From Streptomyces uncialis (GTDB lineage Bacteria; Actinomycetota; Actinomycetes; Streptomycetales; Streptomycetaceae): a stretch of DNA of 64,000 nucleotides. The position numbers and the translations under genes were made by a program. Below, one piece after another: positions 1 to 8,413 of this stretch (within the stretch, counting starts at the first letter, position 1; the number at the start of each line of letters is the position of its first letter). The notes beneath the pieces were generated by a model, which saw nothing but the letters and a program-made list of their open reading frames with translations, did not search any database and was not told the origin of the DNA. The stretch is from positions 806,001-870,000 of the forward strand of contig NZ_LFBV01000002.1 of the NCBI RefSeq assembly GCF_001905345.1, given 5' to 3'.

Positions 1-228
1 CATCCCGCTGTCCGGGTCCACGCCGACGATCTCGCTGAACAGGTGCGCCAGGCTCAGGGCGAGGGTGCCCGGTCCGCACCCCACATCGATGAGGCGTCCC
101 CGCCCGTCGAGTCCCAGAACCTCGGCGAGCACGTCCGTCAGCCCGGGGGCGTAAGGGAGCCTCCCGCGCCGGTAGTAGGTGGCCGTACCCGAGAACAATG
201 TGTCGTCCCATTCCCAGTCGGCAGCCAT
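1..228 (-). CDS. SAM-dependent methyltransferase, N-terminal part (runs off left edge)
   Basis: The reverse strand reads from an ATG at 228 to the window edge without a stop, giving 76 residues. It begins MAADWEWDDTLFSGTATYYR and contains IDVGCGPGTLALSLA, the glycine-rich SAM-binding motif I of class I methyltransferases, then an acidic strand end GVDPD that would bind the ribose. The family transfers a methyl group from S-adenosylmethionine, but the substrate cannot be told from this part. The rest of the gene lies outside the window. Confidence 0.8.
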   Translation of the reverse strand, partial: MAADWEWDDTLFSGTATYYRRGRLPYAPGLTDVLAEVLGLDGRGRLIDVGCGPGTLALSLAHLFSEIVGVDPDSGM

Positions 229-495
229 GCCCACCCACCACCCCTCCACAGAGATCACGTGCCTGTTCGGCAGCCGGACAATTCCACAGCTTGACAGGAG
301 TCGAGGGACCTGCTTCACGGAAGCGGTCTCGCGGCCCGCAGAACCACCTGCAGAGAGGATCCTGGGCTCCAAGGGCGAGCGGGGACCATCCGCCACCGAA
401 AACCAGCACGGTGACGGGCAGAGAACCACCCTCACGCGGGCGGGGACGGCTTCTCCCCAGACCCAGGACGCCGTCAGATGCCTCTGAGCTGGGGG

Positions 496-522
496 GAGCT
501 ACCCCCGCGTGGGCGGGGCGAC
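496..522. repeat. CRISPR-repeat-like sequence, copy 1 (degenerate, orphan)
   Basis: A 27-base element starting GAGCTACCCCCGCGT and ending GGGGCGAC contains a short C-rich/G-rich inverted repeat, as type I-E CRISPR repeats of actinomycetes do. It matches 22 of 27 bases of the element at 1480-1506. A weaker relative lies at 422-450, and GGGGAC cores at 381 and 442 are spaced exactly 61 bases apart, the period of a 29+32 array. No intact array or cas gene is in the window, so this could be chance GC-rich similarity. Confidence 0.3.
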
Positions 523-523
523 C

Positions 524-1240
524 TCAGTCCGCCAACAGTTGCTGCTTGACTTCGGCGATCTGAGGGCCAGCGTCCGTAGCCGGGATCTTCCACCGGTAGG
601 CCGCGCCGTCACCGTCCACGTACTGGAGCGTGCCGCCCTTCGCCTGTGCCGCGGTCAGGTCGAACACGGTGCTCTGCCACTGGAATGAGCCGGGCTGGAT
701 GTCGCCCCCGCCATCGAACCTCTCTGTTTGAACGGTGATCGAGTCTCCGCTGTTCCAGCCGATGGCCTCTCCGTCGGGGGCGACCCATTCCCAGCCCTTG
801 CCAGTGATGGGAGCGGGGACCGCAGCGGCGGCACCCGTGGTCGGCCTGGCCTTGACGGTGATGAATACGAAAGTGCCGTGCTCGGAGGTACCACCACCTC
901 CCTCCTTCATGTAGACGACGCTGGTGGGAGTGATCTCCAGGACACCACCCTCGCCGCCTATGGTCTCCGCCGATCTGCCGAGCGCGAGCGGCTCTCCAAG
1001 TGCTGCGCCTGCGCTGGCTGAGCCGTCAGTGGCGACCTCGTCCGAGCAGTGTGTGTTCCATGTCAGCTGGTCGATGTTCTCGGCCGTGCAGTCGACTTCG
1101 GTGCCCTTCTTGTCGGCGGCGGGCGGCGAGCTGCTCTGCGGCTTCTCCCCAGCGTTACTGTCCCCGCTGTCCCCGCCGCAGGCGGTGAGTGGCGCGGCGA
1201 ACAGGAGTGCGGCAGTTGAGACGATGATGCGAGTACGCAC
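524..1240 (-). CDS. Secreted lipoprotein, DUF4352-like
   Basis: A 238-residue protein starts at GTG 1240, preceded by a G-rich ribosome site (GGGGGA). The N-terminus VRTRIIVSTAALLFAA is a lipoprotein signal peptide ending in the lipobox LTAC, followed by a Gly/Ser linker, so the mature protein would be anchored to the outer face of the membrane. The C-terminal ~130 residues look like a beta-rich, immunoglobulin-like domain of the DUF4352 type found in many actinobacterial lipoproteins. The reading frame is open further upstream to 1570, but that extension is arginine-rich and non-coding in character. Function unknown. Confidence 0.75.
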   Translation of the reverse strand: MRTRIIVSTAALLFAAPLTACGGDSGDSNAGEKPQSSSPPAADKKGTEVDCTAENIDQLTWNTHCSDEVATDGSASAGAALGEPLALGRSAETIGGEGGVLEITPTSVVYMKEGGGGTSEHGTFVFITVKARPTTGAAAAVPAPITGKGWEWVAPDGEAIGWNSGDSITVQTERFDGGGDIQPGSFQWQSTVFDLTAAQAKGGTLQYVDGDGAAYRWKIPATDAGPQIAEVKQQLLAD

Positions 1241-1690
1241 GGGATTCCCCCAGATGTGACGATCCCGCCACGGTAGGGCGGGCGTGCAGGAGGTGTGTTC
1301 ATCGTGATCGACCTGTGACAGGTGCGGCGCGAAGGCTGGAGACCAGGGACGACCTCCAGCTCTTCCTGTCGGAACGGGCCGGCTCGTCGGCCGCGCGGTC
1401 GTCACCGAGCGCGGGACAGTCCAGTGGCTGTCGCCCGGCAGCAGTGGACGACGAGTCACATGGGCCGATCTACCCAACAGAGCTACTCCCGCGTAGCGGG
1501 GCCGACTCGTTTCCTGACCGCACGGCGAGGTGGAGTGCCTTTGGGATGGCACTCGACGGACAGCCCACACTCAAGTGCAACTACATGCCTCATAACGCAT
1601 GATCATGCATTAGCTCAAGACTCTGACCTCTTGGCGTGGCCGACAGGCTTCCGGGCCTGCACAGGGCACGGCGGACTGCGCGAGCACGGC
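1241..1690. other. Gene-free stretch
   Basis: No convincing gene is seen. Open frames here have random codon use. The only structured element is the CRISPR-repeat-like sequence at 1480-1506. The ornithine acetyltransferase similarity on the plus strand begins abruptly at about 1691, so the left breakpoint of that fragment is near the end of this stretch. Confidence 0.5.
1480..1506. repeat. CRISPR-repeat-like sequence, copy 2 (degenerate, orphan)
   Basis: This 27-base element begins GAGCTACTCCCGCGTAGC and ends GCCGAC. It can form a stem of CCCGC with GCGGG and is 22/27 identical to 496-522 in the same orientation. It stands alone, without flanking copies at 61-base spacing. Confidence 0.3.
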
Positions 1691-1936
1691 GACGACATCT
1701 CAATCGTCACCGGCGACACCGACATCGCGCCGGGCAGCGTCACCGTGAGATTCGGCGACGCCGAGGTGTACCCCGGAGAGCCCGAGGCCGACACCCTCGA
1801 CAAACTCGTCGGCATCATGCGCCAGGACGAGGTCGACATCGTCATCACACTCGGCGTCGGGGAGGCCGAAGCCACGGTCTACGGCTGCGACCTGTCCGCC
1901 GGCTACATCCGCATCAACGCGGACTACACGACATGA
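1691..1936 (+). pseudogene. Ornithine acetyltransferase (ArgJ/OAT) C-terminal fragment
   Basis: The last ~80 residues match the C-terminus of the ArgJ/ornithine acetyltransferase family: DIVITLGVGEAEATVYGCDL followed by SAGYIRINADYTT and the stop. The family moves an acetyl group between N-acetylornithine and glutamate and matures by autocleavage at an internal threonine. The N-terminal part and the cleavage site are absent, and the reading frame upstream has no family similarity, so this is a truncated gene. Its stop overlaps the ATG of the following arginase fragment (ATGA), so the two were once translated together. Confidence 0.75.
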
Positions 1937-2520
1937 CCGGGCTCGACCGCAGCAACGGATCCCATACCGTTGTCTTGATTCCTCAGTGGCAAGGGTCGGC
2001 TGTACGCAATCCTCAACTGCTGGCTGAGGGTGCGCAACGGCTGAGCGCGCTGCTCTCCTCAGCGCGACGCACCGTCGTCGACATCGACCCCCGCCCCGGA
2101 CAGGACCAGGACGGCGTACGCCACCTCGATGTGCTGACCCGATGTGCTGACCCGCTCGCTGGAAGCAACCAGGGCCGCACTGGGCCGGAGCGACGACGAC
2201 ACACTGCTCGCTGTGGGCGGCGACTGCGGCATCGAGCTCGCGCCTGTCGCCCGCGCCGTCGCTCGCCACGGCGACAGCCTGGCAGTCGTCTGGTTCGACG
2301 CCCACGCGGACCTCAACACCCCCGACACCTCTCCCTCGGGGGGCTTCCACGGAACGGTGCTGCGCACCCTGCTCGGCCAGGGGCCGTCACCACTGTTGCC
2401 CAGACCTGAGGAGCGCCTTTCCACCCGGCAGACAGTGCTCGCGGGCGCTCGTGCCCTCGATCCCGCCGAGCTGGACTTCATCGAGTCCGAAGGAATCCGC
2501 ACCCTGTCCGTTCAGGCTCG
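1933..2520 (+). pseudogene. Arginase/agmatinase-family ureohydrolase, frameshifted and truncated
   Basis: The frame starts MTGLDRSNGSHTVVLIPQW and runs to about 2127. It then shifts because GATGTGCTGACCC is present twice in tandem (2128-2140 and 2141-2153). Removing one copy restores HLDVLTRSLEATRAALGR. Downstream are AVGGDCGIE and VVWFDAHADLNTP, the metal-ligand signatures (GGDCG in place of GGDHS; DAHAD) of Mn-dependent ureohydrolases, and a SGGFHGT segment. Similarity ends at about 2520, well short of a full arginase, where the sequence runs into a gene on the other strand. The pair with an OAT recalls arginine or clavam metabolism, but this copy is dead. Confidence 0.75.
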
Positions 2521-3189
2521 TCTGAACGTAGTCGGCCTTGTCGTTCCAGTTGCCGCCGGTGGGATAACCGGCGCTGGAGAACTTGCAGCAGTAGCCGTTG
2601 CCGAGAGCCATGTACGGGTCGGGCAGTGCGGTGCGGCTGTCGTAGACGAGGGCGCCGCCGATCCTGCGATTCACGCATCCGGAGCTGGCTTCGTCCCGGA
2701 AGTTCCAGTCCCCGAGTTTCTTCGTTCCTCCGGCGGACCACTTGAGCATCCGGCCCGAGTAGTTCGAAGGTGCGAACAGGCAGACCTGTCCGTAGACGCA
2801 GTCGGCGATCGCGTTGGGTCCAGCCTCGTTCGGCACCGGCGGCTTGGACGCAGCTTTCGAGGCCGGGGAGATCCTGACGACGTGCTGGTTCGCCTCTGCG
2901 GCCGTCGTGTAGCAGTAGACCTTCGCGTTTGGGTCCTCGATACATGCCTGGGCTCCCTGCCACCCGTCGGCGAGGTTGATCTCTCTGCCCTCGTAGGTAG
3001 CGATAACAGGCTGGCTCTGATCGAGGATTTCTTGGAGCCGAACCTCTTCCTCCGGCGTGAGAACCCCGGTCCCGGGGCCGGGCCCTCGGTCGGAGTGCTG
3101 GCGGTTGCCGAACCGGCCAGCGCGAAGAGCGCTGTGGCCACAGCCGCGGCGGTCACCGTTGATCGTGAGAAGCGTATGCCCATTGCCAT
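2515..3189 (-). pseudogene. Secreted peptidase-inhibitor I36/crystallin-like protein, frameshifted
   Basis: The gene starts at ATG 3189 after AGGGATCAC with a clear signal peptide (MAMGIRFSRSTVTAAAVATA, then LFALAGSATAS). About 40 residues in, the frame breaks in a G/C run near 3062-3080. In the next frame the protein continues LTPEEEVRLQEILDQ and then a cysteine-rich domain with CVYGQVCLFAPSNYSG, the look of beta/gamma-crystallin or I36 inhibitor proteins of Streptomyces. Its natural end appears lost, because the frame reads through the point where the arginase fragment stops (about 2515). One base change plus a fused 3' end indicates a non-functional copy, or a sequencing error plus rearrangement. 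Confidence 0.65.
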
Positions 3190-3387
3190 GTGATCCCTGT
3201 GCTCGATTAAGGGGGACTCGTGAATCACACAGGATCAACCAGCCTCTCACTATGGGCTGTTGGTGAATGAGCCGCAGAATGTCGCACCGGGTACGGTTGC
3301 GCGGTGCCGGTACCCGTGCGCGCCGATCTGTCCAGCACGGGCACGGGTACCAGGACCAGGTGACAACCAGCGTCGTGGACGAGCCGG

Positions 3388-4392
3388 CTACTGGAGGGTG
3401 TGGCCGGCCTTGTCCACGACGCCGGTCTTCATCACGGCGATGGAGGTCACCGTGTCGCCCGCTTCACCCCAGGCGTTGTCCTCCAACAGGACAGTGCGTT
3501 CACCGAGCAGGCGCATCGTGCTCCGGTCGAAGATCCACTCGGTGCGTTCGCCGTCGTGGTTCCGGGCGACGGCCACCCCGGTCCGGCCCGCCGCGTCGAC
3601 GGCCTCGGGGACGGTGAAGACACCGGGGATGAGGGCGGCGGCGCGGTAGAGCGCGGCGACGGTATCCGGGGGTGCCGCCGAGCCACGGAGCAGATCGCCG
3701 ATCGTGACGAACGCCTGCTGGTCGGGGCCGGTGGTAGAACCCGAGCCCGATCCGTGGTTGCGCTCGGCGTCCTCACGGATCATGTCGAGCAAGGCCCGCG
3801 AGTCAGTAGGCAGACCGGCCAGGAATTCGAAGGTCGGAGCGTTGAGACTGCCCTTGCCGGGCGATTCGGGGATCAGCGTGTCCTCGCCGCCCTTGCGTTC
3901 CAGGGTGCGCCCACTGCCGTCCACGGATGTCCACTGCTCCAGGTTCTGGCTCGTGCGCTCACGGTCCATCCGCCCGTCCTGGTTCTCCGACAGGGCGGTG
4001 CTGTGGCCGATGGTCCTGACGTACGTGTACCCCTGGGGCGGCGCCTTCGGAAGTGGCCGTGCGTCGGCCGCGAGTGCGGCCTTCTCCAAGAGCCGCACCG
4101 ATGCCGCGGACGCCGGCGGCACATCCGGTCGGGACTGCGCACCACTGAGCCCGAACGTCAGAGCGGCCGCCGTCGCACCAGCGGCCGTGAACGTCGCCCA
4201 CGCGACGGCCATGGGCCGGCCCGGCCGCAGTACCGCGGTGACACCCCTCCGCCCGGAGGGACGGCCGATCTCGTTCAGAAGATGATGCCGACGCACACGT
4301 ACCCGCTCCGGATCCAGCTCAGGAAAGGACACCGCGGGCAGTACCTCCGAGGCCTCTTCGATCTCCACCCGCTCCTGCCGCTCCCGATTCAT
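3388..4392 (-). CDS. CU044_5270-family membrane protein (sigma-factor partner)
   Basis: This 334-residue protein starts at ATG 4392, preceded by GGGGGAGGAA. The N-terminal ~80 residues are charged and cytoplasmic, one membrane helix follows (AVAWATFTAAGATAAALTF), and the C-terminal ~220 residues are extracellular. This layout and position are those of the CU044_5270 family, usually encoded directly after an ECF-like sigma factor and probably acting as its anti-sigma or signal-sensing partner. The start overlaps the sigma factor stop (ATGA), which points to coupled translation and a fixed ratio. No zinc anti-sigma motif is visible. Confidence 0.8.
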   Translation of the reverse strand: MNRERQERVEIEEASEVLPAVSFPELDPERVRVRRHHLLNEIGRPSGRRGVTAVLRPGRPMAVAWATFTAAGATAAALTFGLSGAQSRPDVPPASAASVRLLEKAALAADARPLPKAPPQGYTYVRTIGHSTALSENQDGRMDRERTSQNLEQWTSVDGSGRTLERKGGEDTLIPESPGKGSLNAPTFEFLAGLPTDSRALLDMIREDAERNHGSGSGSTTGPDQQAFVTIGDLLRGSAAPPDTVAALYRAAALIPGVFTVPEAVDAAGRTGVAVARNHDGERTEWIFDRSTMRLLGERTVLLEDNAWGEAGDTVTSIAVMKTGVVDKAGHTLQ

Positions 4393-5045
4393 GATGCGTT
4401 CCTCCCCCGGAACGGACGTCCTTGCGGTGTCCGGTCGGCTGATGTGCGTTCCTGGCCGGCCCGTGATTCTGGTCGCTGTGGGTTGTCCAGTTCCTCCGTG
4501 GTCAGCCGACGCAGTTTCTCCCGTGTCCGGGAGAGCCGGGACCGTACCGTTCCCGTGGGAACACCCAGTGCCTCCGCGGCGTCGGCATAACCCAGACCGG
4601 ACCACACGACCAGCGCGAAGACCTCGCGCTCACCGCGCTTCAACCGGTTCAGCGCCCGGGTTGCCGCGGCCAGCCGCTGACTGTCGACCATCTGGCCGAC
4701 CACCGCTTCCGAGAAGTCGGGCATCGGCTCCGCAGGCGGCAGACGGGCCATCGCAGCCCGGTGCCGCCGAGCGGACCGCGCGGTGTTCCGAAGGACGTTC
4801 GTGGCGATACCCAGTAGCCAGGCCCGTATGTTCCGCACGTCCTTGCGCAGCTTGTCGCGCTGCCGCCACGCTTCGAGAAACGTGAGCGACATGACGTCCT
4901 CGGCCAGAGCCCGGTCGCCCGTGGTGCGGGCCGCGTGCGCATAGATCACCCGGGAGTGCTCGTCGAAGACCGCAGCGAACGCTGCCTGATCACCGGACCG
5001 GATCCGATCCCTCAATTGCGAGTCCACGCCCAGAAGTGTCCGCAC
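4389..5045 (-). CDS. ECF-type RNA polymerase sigma factor
   Basis: A 218-residue protein, taking GTG 5045 as start; GTG 5027 (VDSQLRDRIRSGD) fits the family N-terminus equally well, and no ribosome site decides. Region 2 is visible at AAFAAVFDEHSRVIYAHAAR and AEDVMSLTFLEAWRQ. Region 4, a helix-turn-helix, is at LGYADAAEALGVPTGTVRSR. The protein directs RNA polymerase to a specific promoter set. It is cotranscribed and translationally coupled with the CU044_5270 partner. The open frame upstream of 5045 belongs to degenerate sequence, not to the sigma factor. Confidence 0.85.
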   Translation of the reverse strand: MRTLLGVDSQLRDRIRSGDQAAFAAVFDEHSRVIYAHAARTTGDRALAEDVMSLTFLEAWRQRDKLRKDVRNIRAWLLGIATNVLRNTARSARRHRAAMARLPPAEPMPDFSEAVVGQMVDSQRLAAATRALNRLKRGEREVFALVVWSGLGYADAAEALGVPTGTVRSRLSRTREKLRRLTTEELDNPQRPESRAGQERTSADRTPQGRPFRGRNAS

Positions 5046-5229
5046 ACGCAGACCAGTTCCACCATTCGCCGAAGAAATCTGCCCCCGAGCTCCGCGTCCC
5101 AGGCAGGGCCGGATGCCTTCCCATGCCGTACCGACGGCATCCGCTGCGGCGCCGATCGCGGTGTCCCTGCTTCCTCCAGCCACCCTCGCAGCAGGGCCGG
5201 CCGCCTCATACGCGCGCGCACGACCGGCC

Positions 5230-5443
5230 CCGCAGCGCGGAAACAACCTCACGAGTTCGACTTCGACGCAGTCGGTGTACACCCGGTACGCGCGGGAGGC
5301 GGCGGCCTGCGCCAAGGCGAGCCAGCGGAGCGCTCCGGGGTCGCTGCCCTCGAACTCCTTGCCGACCTGGAGCGGCCGTTGGGCGAGGGGGCCCGCTCGG
5401 CCTGGAGGACGGCCTGCCGGCATTGGGCGGTGAGGCCGGCCAT
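5230..5443 (-). pseudogene. Small ORF remnant with a frameshift, unknown
   Basis: From ATG 5443 the frame reads MAGLTAQCRQAVLQAERA. Coding-like codon use then moves to the next frame (VGKEFEGSDPGALRWLALAQ, AAASRAYRVYTDCV) after a C-run near 5385-5395, where one missing C would explain the shift. It starts just after the stop of the upstream small gene. No family is recognised. Its 3' end fades into the region in front of the sigma factor. Confidence 0.35.
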
Positions 5444-5449
5444 GTCGCG

Positions 5450-5844
5450 CTAGGCCTTAACGCTGTAGACGACGCGGTAGGTCATGCCTCCCGCCCCCGG
5501 CGACACCGGGCCGGTGAGAGGTTCGAAGGTGATGGGGTCGTAGTCGGCCCAGACGGTCCCGGGCGGGATGGGGTGGGCGGTGCCGCCCTCGGACTCGGCG
5601 GTCGCGGCCTGGATCTCCGGGTGGACGAGGGCCATCCACACCACCCGGTACTCGGTGACCACGTTCAGCACCTCGGCGAACGGCGCGGCCTCCAGCTCCG
5701 CTGTGAACGCCGTCAGATGCTGCGGCCACGGGACGAGAGCGGCCTTGAGCGCGGCGATACTCTGCGGCCCTCGTCCTCACCGAGTTGGTGCGGCGAGCGG
5801 GTCGGTGTCGGCTCTTCGCCGGTATGCGGACGTGGCTCAGTCAT
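5450..5844 (-). pseudogene. Small conserved-looking protein, one-base frameshift
   Basis: ATG 5844 opens a frame reading MTEPRPHTGEEPTPTRSPHQ. Near 5765-5770 a missing C in the GGGC(C)CGC run breaks it; restoring that base joins it to SIAALKAALVPWPQHLTAF, LVHPEIQAATAESEG and the end TYRVVYSVKA, about 131 residues in all. The middle resembles the DUF6247-type proteins of actinomycetes, but I am not sure of this. It is either a recent pseudogene or a sequencing error. Confidence 0.4.
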
Positions 5845-5977
5845 CGAAGGGTTCTTCCCAGCTTGGCGGCGGCAACCCCTCAGTCTCGCTCCTGCGCGGG
5901 CCCGCGCTCGGGGTCGTCACCCGGTCGGATGACAAACATGGCGCGCTTCAAGATCTACGGGACCGGGCCGCTCGGCT

Positions 5978-6256
5978 CTACGGCTCAGGGATGACGGTCA
6001 GCCGAAGGTGATCGACGCCGTCGAAGTCCTCTGCCTGGACCTCGACGGCTGAGGTGTCGAAACGAAGGGTGAAGCAGGGGTCCGCGTCGATGAGCTGCTC
6101 CACGTGCTCGCGAAGGCCGTGGTCGAGAGGGGGCGAGAACACTGCGTCCCACTCGCCCATGTTTGCGGTGGCCGTCGCTCTGACCGGGATCCGAGCCAGG
6201 CAGGTGAACGGGCTGGCCCACCACTCCAGATGCGCCGCCCTCTCGTAACGCTCCAT
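5978..6256 (-). CDS. Hypothetical protein, 92 aa
   Basis: A short frame from ATG 6256 begins MERYERAAHLEWWASPFTCL and ends DFDGVDHLRLTVIPEP. It has strong third-position G/C and a good mix of residues, with alternating beta-strand-like segments and no signal or membrane helix. No family is recognised. It lies alone between degenerate sequences. Confidence 0.5.
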   Translation of the reverse strand: MERYERAAHLEWWASPFTCLARIPVRATATANMGEWDAVFSPPLDHGLREHVEQLIDADPCFTLRFDTSAVEVQAEDFDGVDHLRLTVIPEP

Positions 6257-6484
6257 ACCCCGAGCGTAGACGCCACTACTCCCCCTCGGGGCTGCTCGTC
6301 GTTCCGGGCATGGGGCCGGGTGATCTGAGTGATGCCGAGTGCCCGCGCCCGGCTCGCAGCGGGCGGGGCCTGTAGTAGGGGCGCACACCAGGCGCAGGGT
6401 GGTGCCCGGGTGACGGTGCACCGGCCCAAGGTCGGCGAAGGAGGATGACTCCCGCCGCGCGGCGGGAGTGGAGCTGCCGACGGG

Positions 6485-6604
6485 CTCGATCGCGCCCATA
6501 TCCGACTGCACGAGCTGGGCCTGGTGAAGATCGTGCACCCGGCCAACGGTGAGCGGGCGGACCTTGTTGTCATCACAGAGGCCAACCGCGCCGCACTCCC
6601 GTAG
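6485..6604 (+). pseudogene. C-terminal fragment of a DNA-binding-type protein
   Basis: Forty codons read LDRAHIRLHELGLVKIVHPA then NGERADLVVITEANRAALP and a stop. The helix followed by a beta hairpin resembles the winged part of a helix-turn-helix protein. There is no start and the upstream sequence is not coding, so this is a leftover 3' end. Confidence 0.35.
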
Positions 6605-6789
6605 AGAGCGCTCCCCGAGCGGCGTCCGGCTCGCCGTACGGCCGGAACGGCCGTCAACCGGCGGCGCGCAGGATGCCCTCCTGGAGGCGGTTGTCGTGCG
6701 CCGAACCGGTGACATTGGCACAACCGGAGCGCAGGTCAGCGCCATGGTGACGGGAGGAGACAGGTTCCGGACGGCGGGACTCCAGCAGA

Positions 6790-7790
6790 ATGACGTTCGA
6801 AGCGGTCACGCTCGACATGGCCACCCTCGACTTCCCCACGGCCGCCGACATCGGCACCCTGAGCGGCGCGCCCCTGCGCTCCTGGGTGGACACAGGGATC
6901 GACACGGTCGCCGCGAGCGTGGGCAAACCCGCCGAGCGGGTCCGGTCCCGGCTCACCAAGACCACCGGCGCCAAGGACCTCACGGCCGCCGACGAAGAGG
7001 ATCTCCGCGAATGCCTGCGTGTTCTGCGGGCCTGGGCCAACAACCCCGCCTCCTACATCCCACCGGCCCGGAAGCCGAAGGTCGAGCGGCCCGAGGGTAT
7101 CGGGCCGCTCCCCGTTCCCCGCGTCATCAAGCAGGCCCACACGGACACGGTCTGCGGGCTGTGCGCCGACCCGGTCAAGACCGGCGACCTCACCGGCCGG
7201 ATACGTGACCCCAAGCACAAGCTGTTCACCCGATGGGCTGGCTGTGCGCCCGCTGCCTGTACGAACGGCGCGAGAAGCCGCGCCGCCGCGACGTCGTCCT
7301 GCGGATCTTCCACCACCTCTTCGCCAGCAGTGCCGTCGGCCTCAACGCTTATGAGTGCTGCATCCTGCACGCCTGGCTCACCGAAACCGAGGCACCCGCC
7401 GCCTCCACCGCGTGGCGGAAGGACCCGCTCGACACCACCCTGGTCCGGCTGGAGACCGCTGTCACAGAGGGCAAGGGGGCCACCTGGATCGCGTTCCCCA
7501 CCGCCCACACGGTCATCGCCGCCCTCACGGCCGCGCCCGGAGGTTCCGCGGCGGAACGCGAACTCCTGCACGCTGTCGCCCAGCACCTGGACGAATGGCA
7601 TACCAACCCCCGCGGCGTCGACGTCCGCAGGTACGGGACCGGCCCCCGCTGCCGCGCCCAGGTCCTCAAGGCGACGGACCGCCCGACCGTGCTCTCCGAA
7701 CGTGGAGGACCCTTCGACCTCCACCACACCCCGCCCCCCACCACCGAACAGGAGAGCGGGACGGACGCCAGCGTCGCCGACGATGCCTGA
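6790..7790 (+). pseudogene. Zinc-ribbon protein of unknown function, frameshifted
   Basis: The frame from ATG 6790 (MTFEAVTLDMATLDFPTAAD) is coding-like to about 7228. Coding then continues one frame over from MGWLCARCLYERREKPRRRD to the stop at 7790. A single lost C in the TTCACCC(C)GATGGG stretch would join them into a ~330-residue protein. CGLC in the first part and CARC just after the break would form one four-cysteine zinc site, which supports the joined reading. The C-terminal third contains FHHLFASSAVGLNAYECCIL. Homologues appear in plasmid- or ICE-like regions, from memory, but no function is known. Confidence 0.55.
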
Positions 7791-8021
7791 CTACAGCACC
7801 CCGCCTACGGCGTCGCCGCTGCTGCGGCCGAACATGGCGAACACCCGACTCAGCTCGTGAAGGTTGTGCGTGAACGCCGCAGTGAGGAAGGCCGCCAGTG
7901 CGAACACCGCGAGGGGGATGAACAGCAGCCCCGCCCCTTGCGCGCCGACCGCGGGAGCGAGGACGAGGGACGCCAGCGCGGCGACACCGGCGATCGTGAA
8001 CACCCGGCGCAGCCCGTTCAC
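7791..8021 (-). CDS. Small integral membrane protein, 76 aa
   Basis: GTG 8021 follows GGAGGCAGGGG at good spacing. The protein has two membrane helices (VFTIAGVAALASLVLAPAV and LLFIPLAVFALAAFLTAAF) joined by a short loop, and a polar tail. The start overlaps the stop of the upstream gene (GTGA), so the two are translationally coupled and probably work as a pair. Small membrane pairs of this kind occur in plasmid-spread (Spd-like) gene sets of Streptomyces, but no clear match can be claimed. Confidence 0.6.
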   Translation of the reverse strand: MNGLRRVFTIAGVAALASLVLAPAVGAQGAGLLFIPLAVFALAAFLTAAFTHNLHELSRVFAMFGRSSGDAVGGVL

Positions 8022-8413
8022 GTCCCCTGCCTCCGGGCCGCTGACACGGCCGCGGTCTGCGTCTCCTTCCCCGTCGTCTCCAGTCCGACCTCAATGGTCA
8101 GCAAGGCCAGGATGAGGAAGCCCACCACGAGCGAACCCTCGACAGCTGCCATGCGGGCTTGGCCCGCGAGCTTCTGGAGTGCCTTCCAGGTGGTGCGGGA
8201 CGGCCGGGTGCAGGCGGCGCGGATGTCGTCCCACGGCACCGGATCGGTGTGGCCGAGCTCAAGAGCGGCGGCCCGCGCCCTGCCGATGCGCTCCTCCGCC
8301 GCTCTCGCGTAGTGGGCCAGCAGCCGGTCACGGTATCCGGGGCGCGGCACGGGGGCCGGTGGCACGGGGACGGTCGGCGGGTCCGAGGTGGTGGGCGGCG
8401 TGGTCAAGGCCAT
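8018..8413 (-). CDS. Small single-pass membrane protein, 131 aa
   Basis: ATG 8413 is preceded by AGGAGAGAGGG. A proline-rich N-terminus (~30 residues) is followed by a basic helical region (YRDRLLAHYARAAEERIGRA) and one C-terminal membrane helix (GSLVVGFLILALLTIEVGL). It is coupled to the downstream 76-residue membrane protein. The layout suggests a membrane-anchored cytoplasmic helical domain. Function unknown. Confidence 0.6.
   Translation of the reverse strand: MALTTPPTTSDPPTVPVPPAPVPRPGYRDRLLAHYARAAEERIGRARAAALELGHTDPVPWDDIRAACTRPSRTTWKALQKLAGQARMAAVEGSLVVGFLILALLTIEVGLETTGKETQTAAVSAARRQGT

Noticed and set aside
1691..2520. Part of a clavulanic acid-type cluster
   Set aside because: Both genes are broken and no beta-lactam synthetase, clavaminate synthase or carboxyethylarginine synthase is near.
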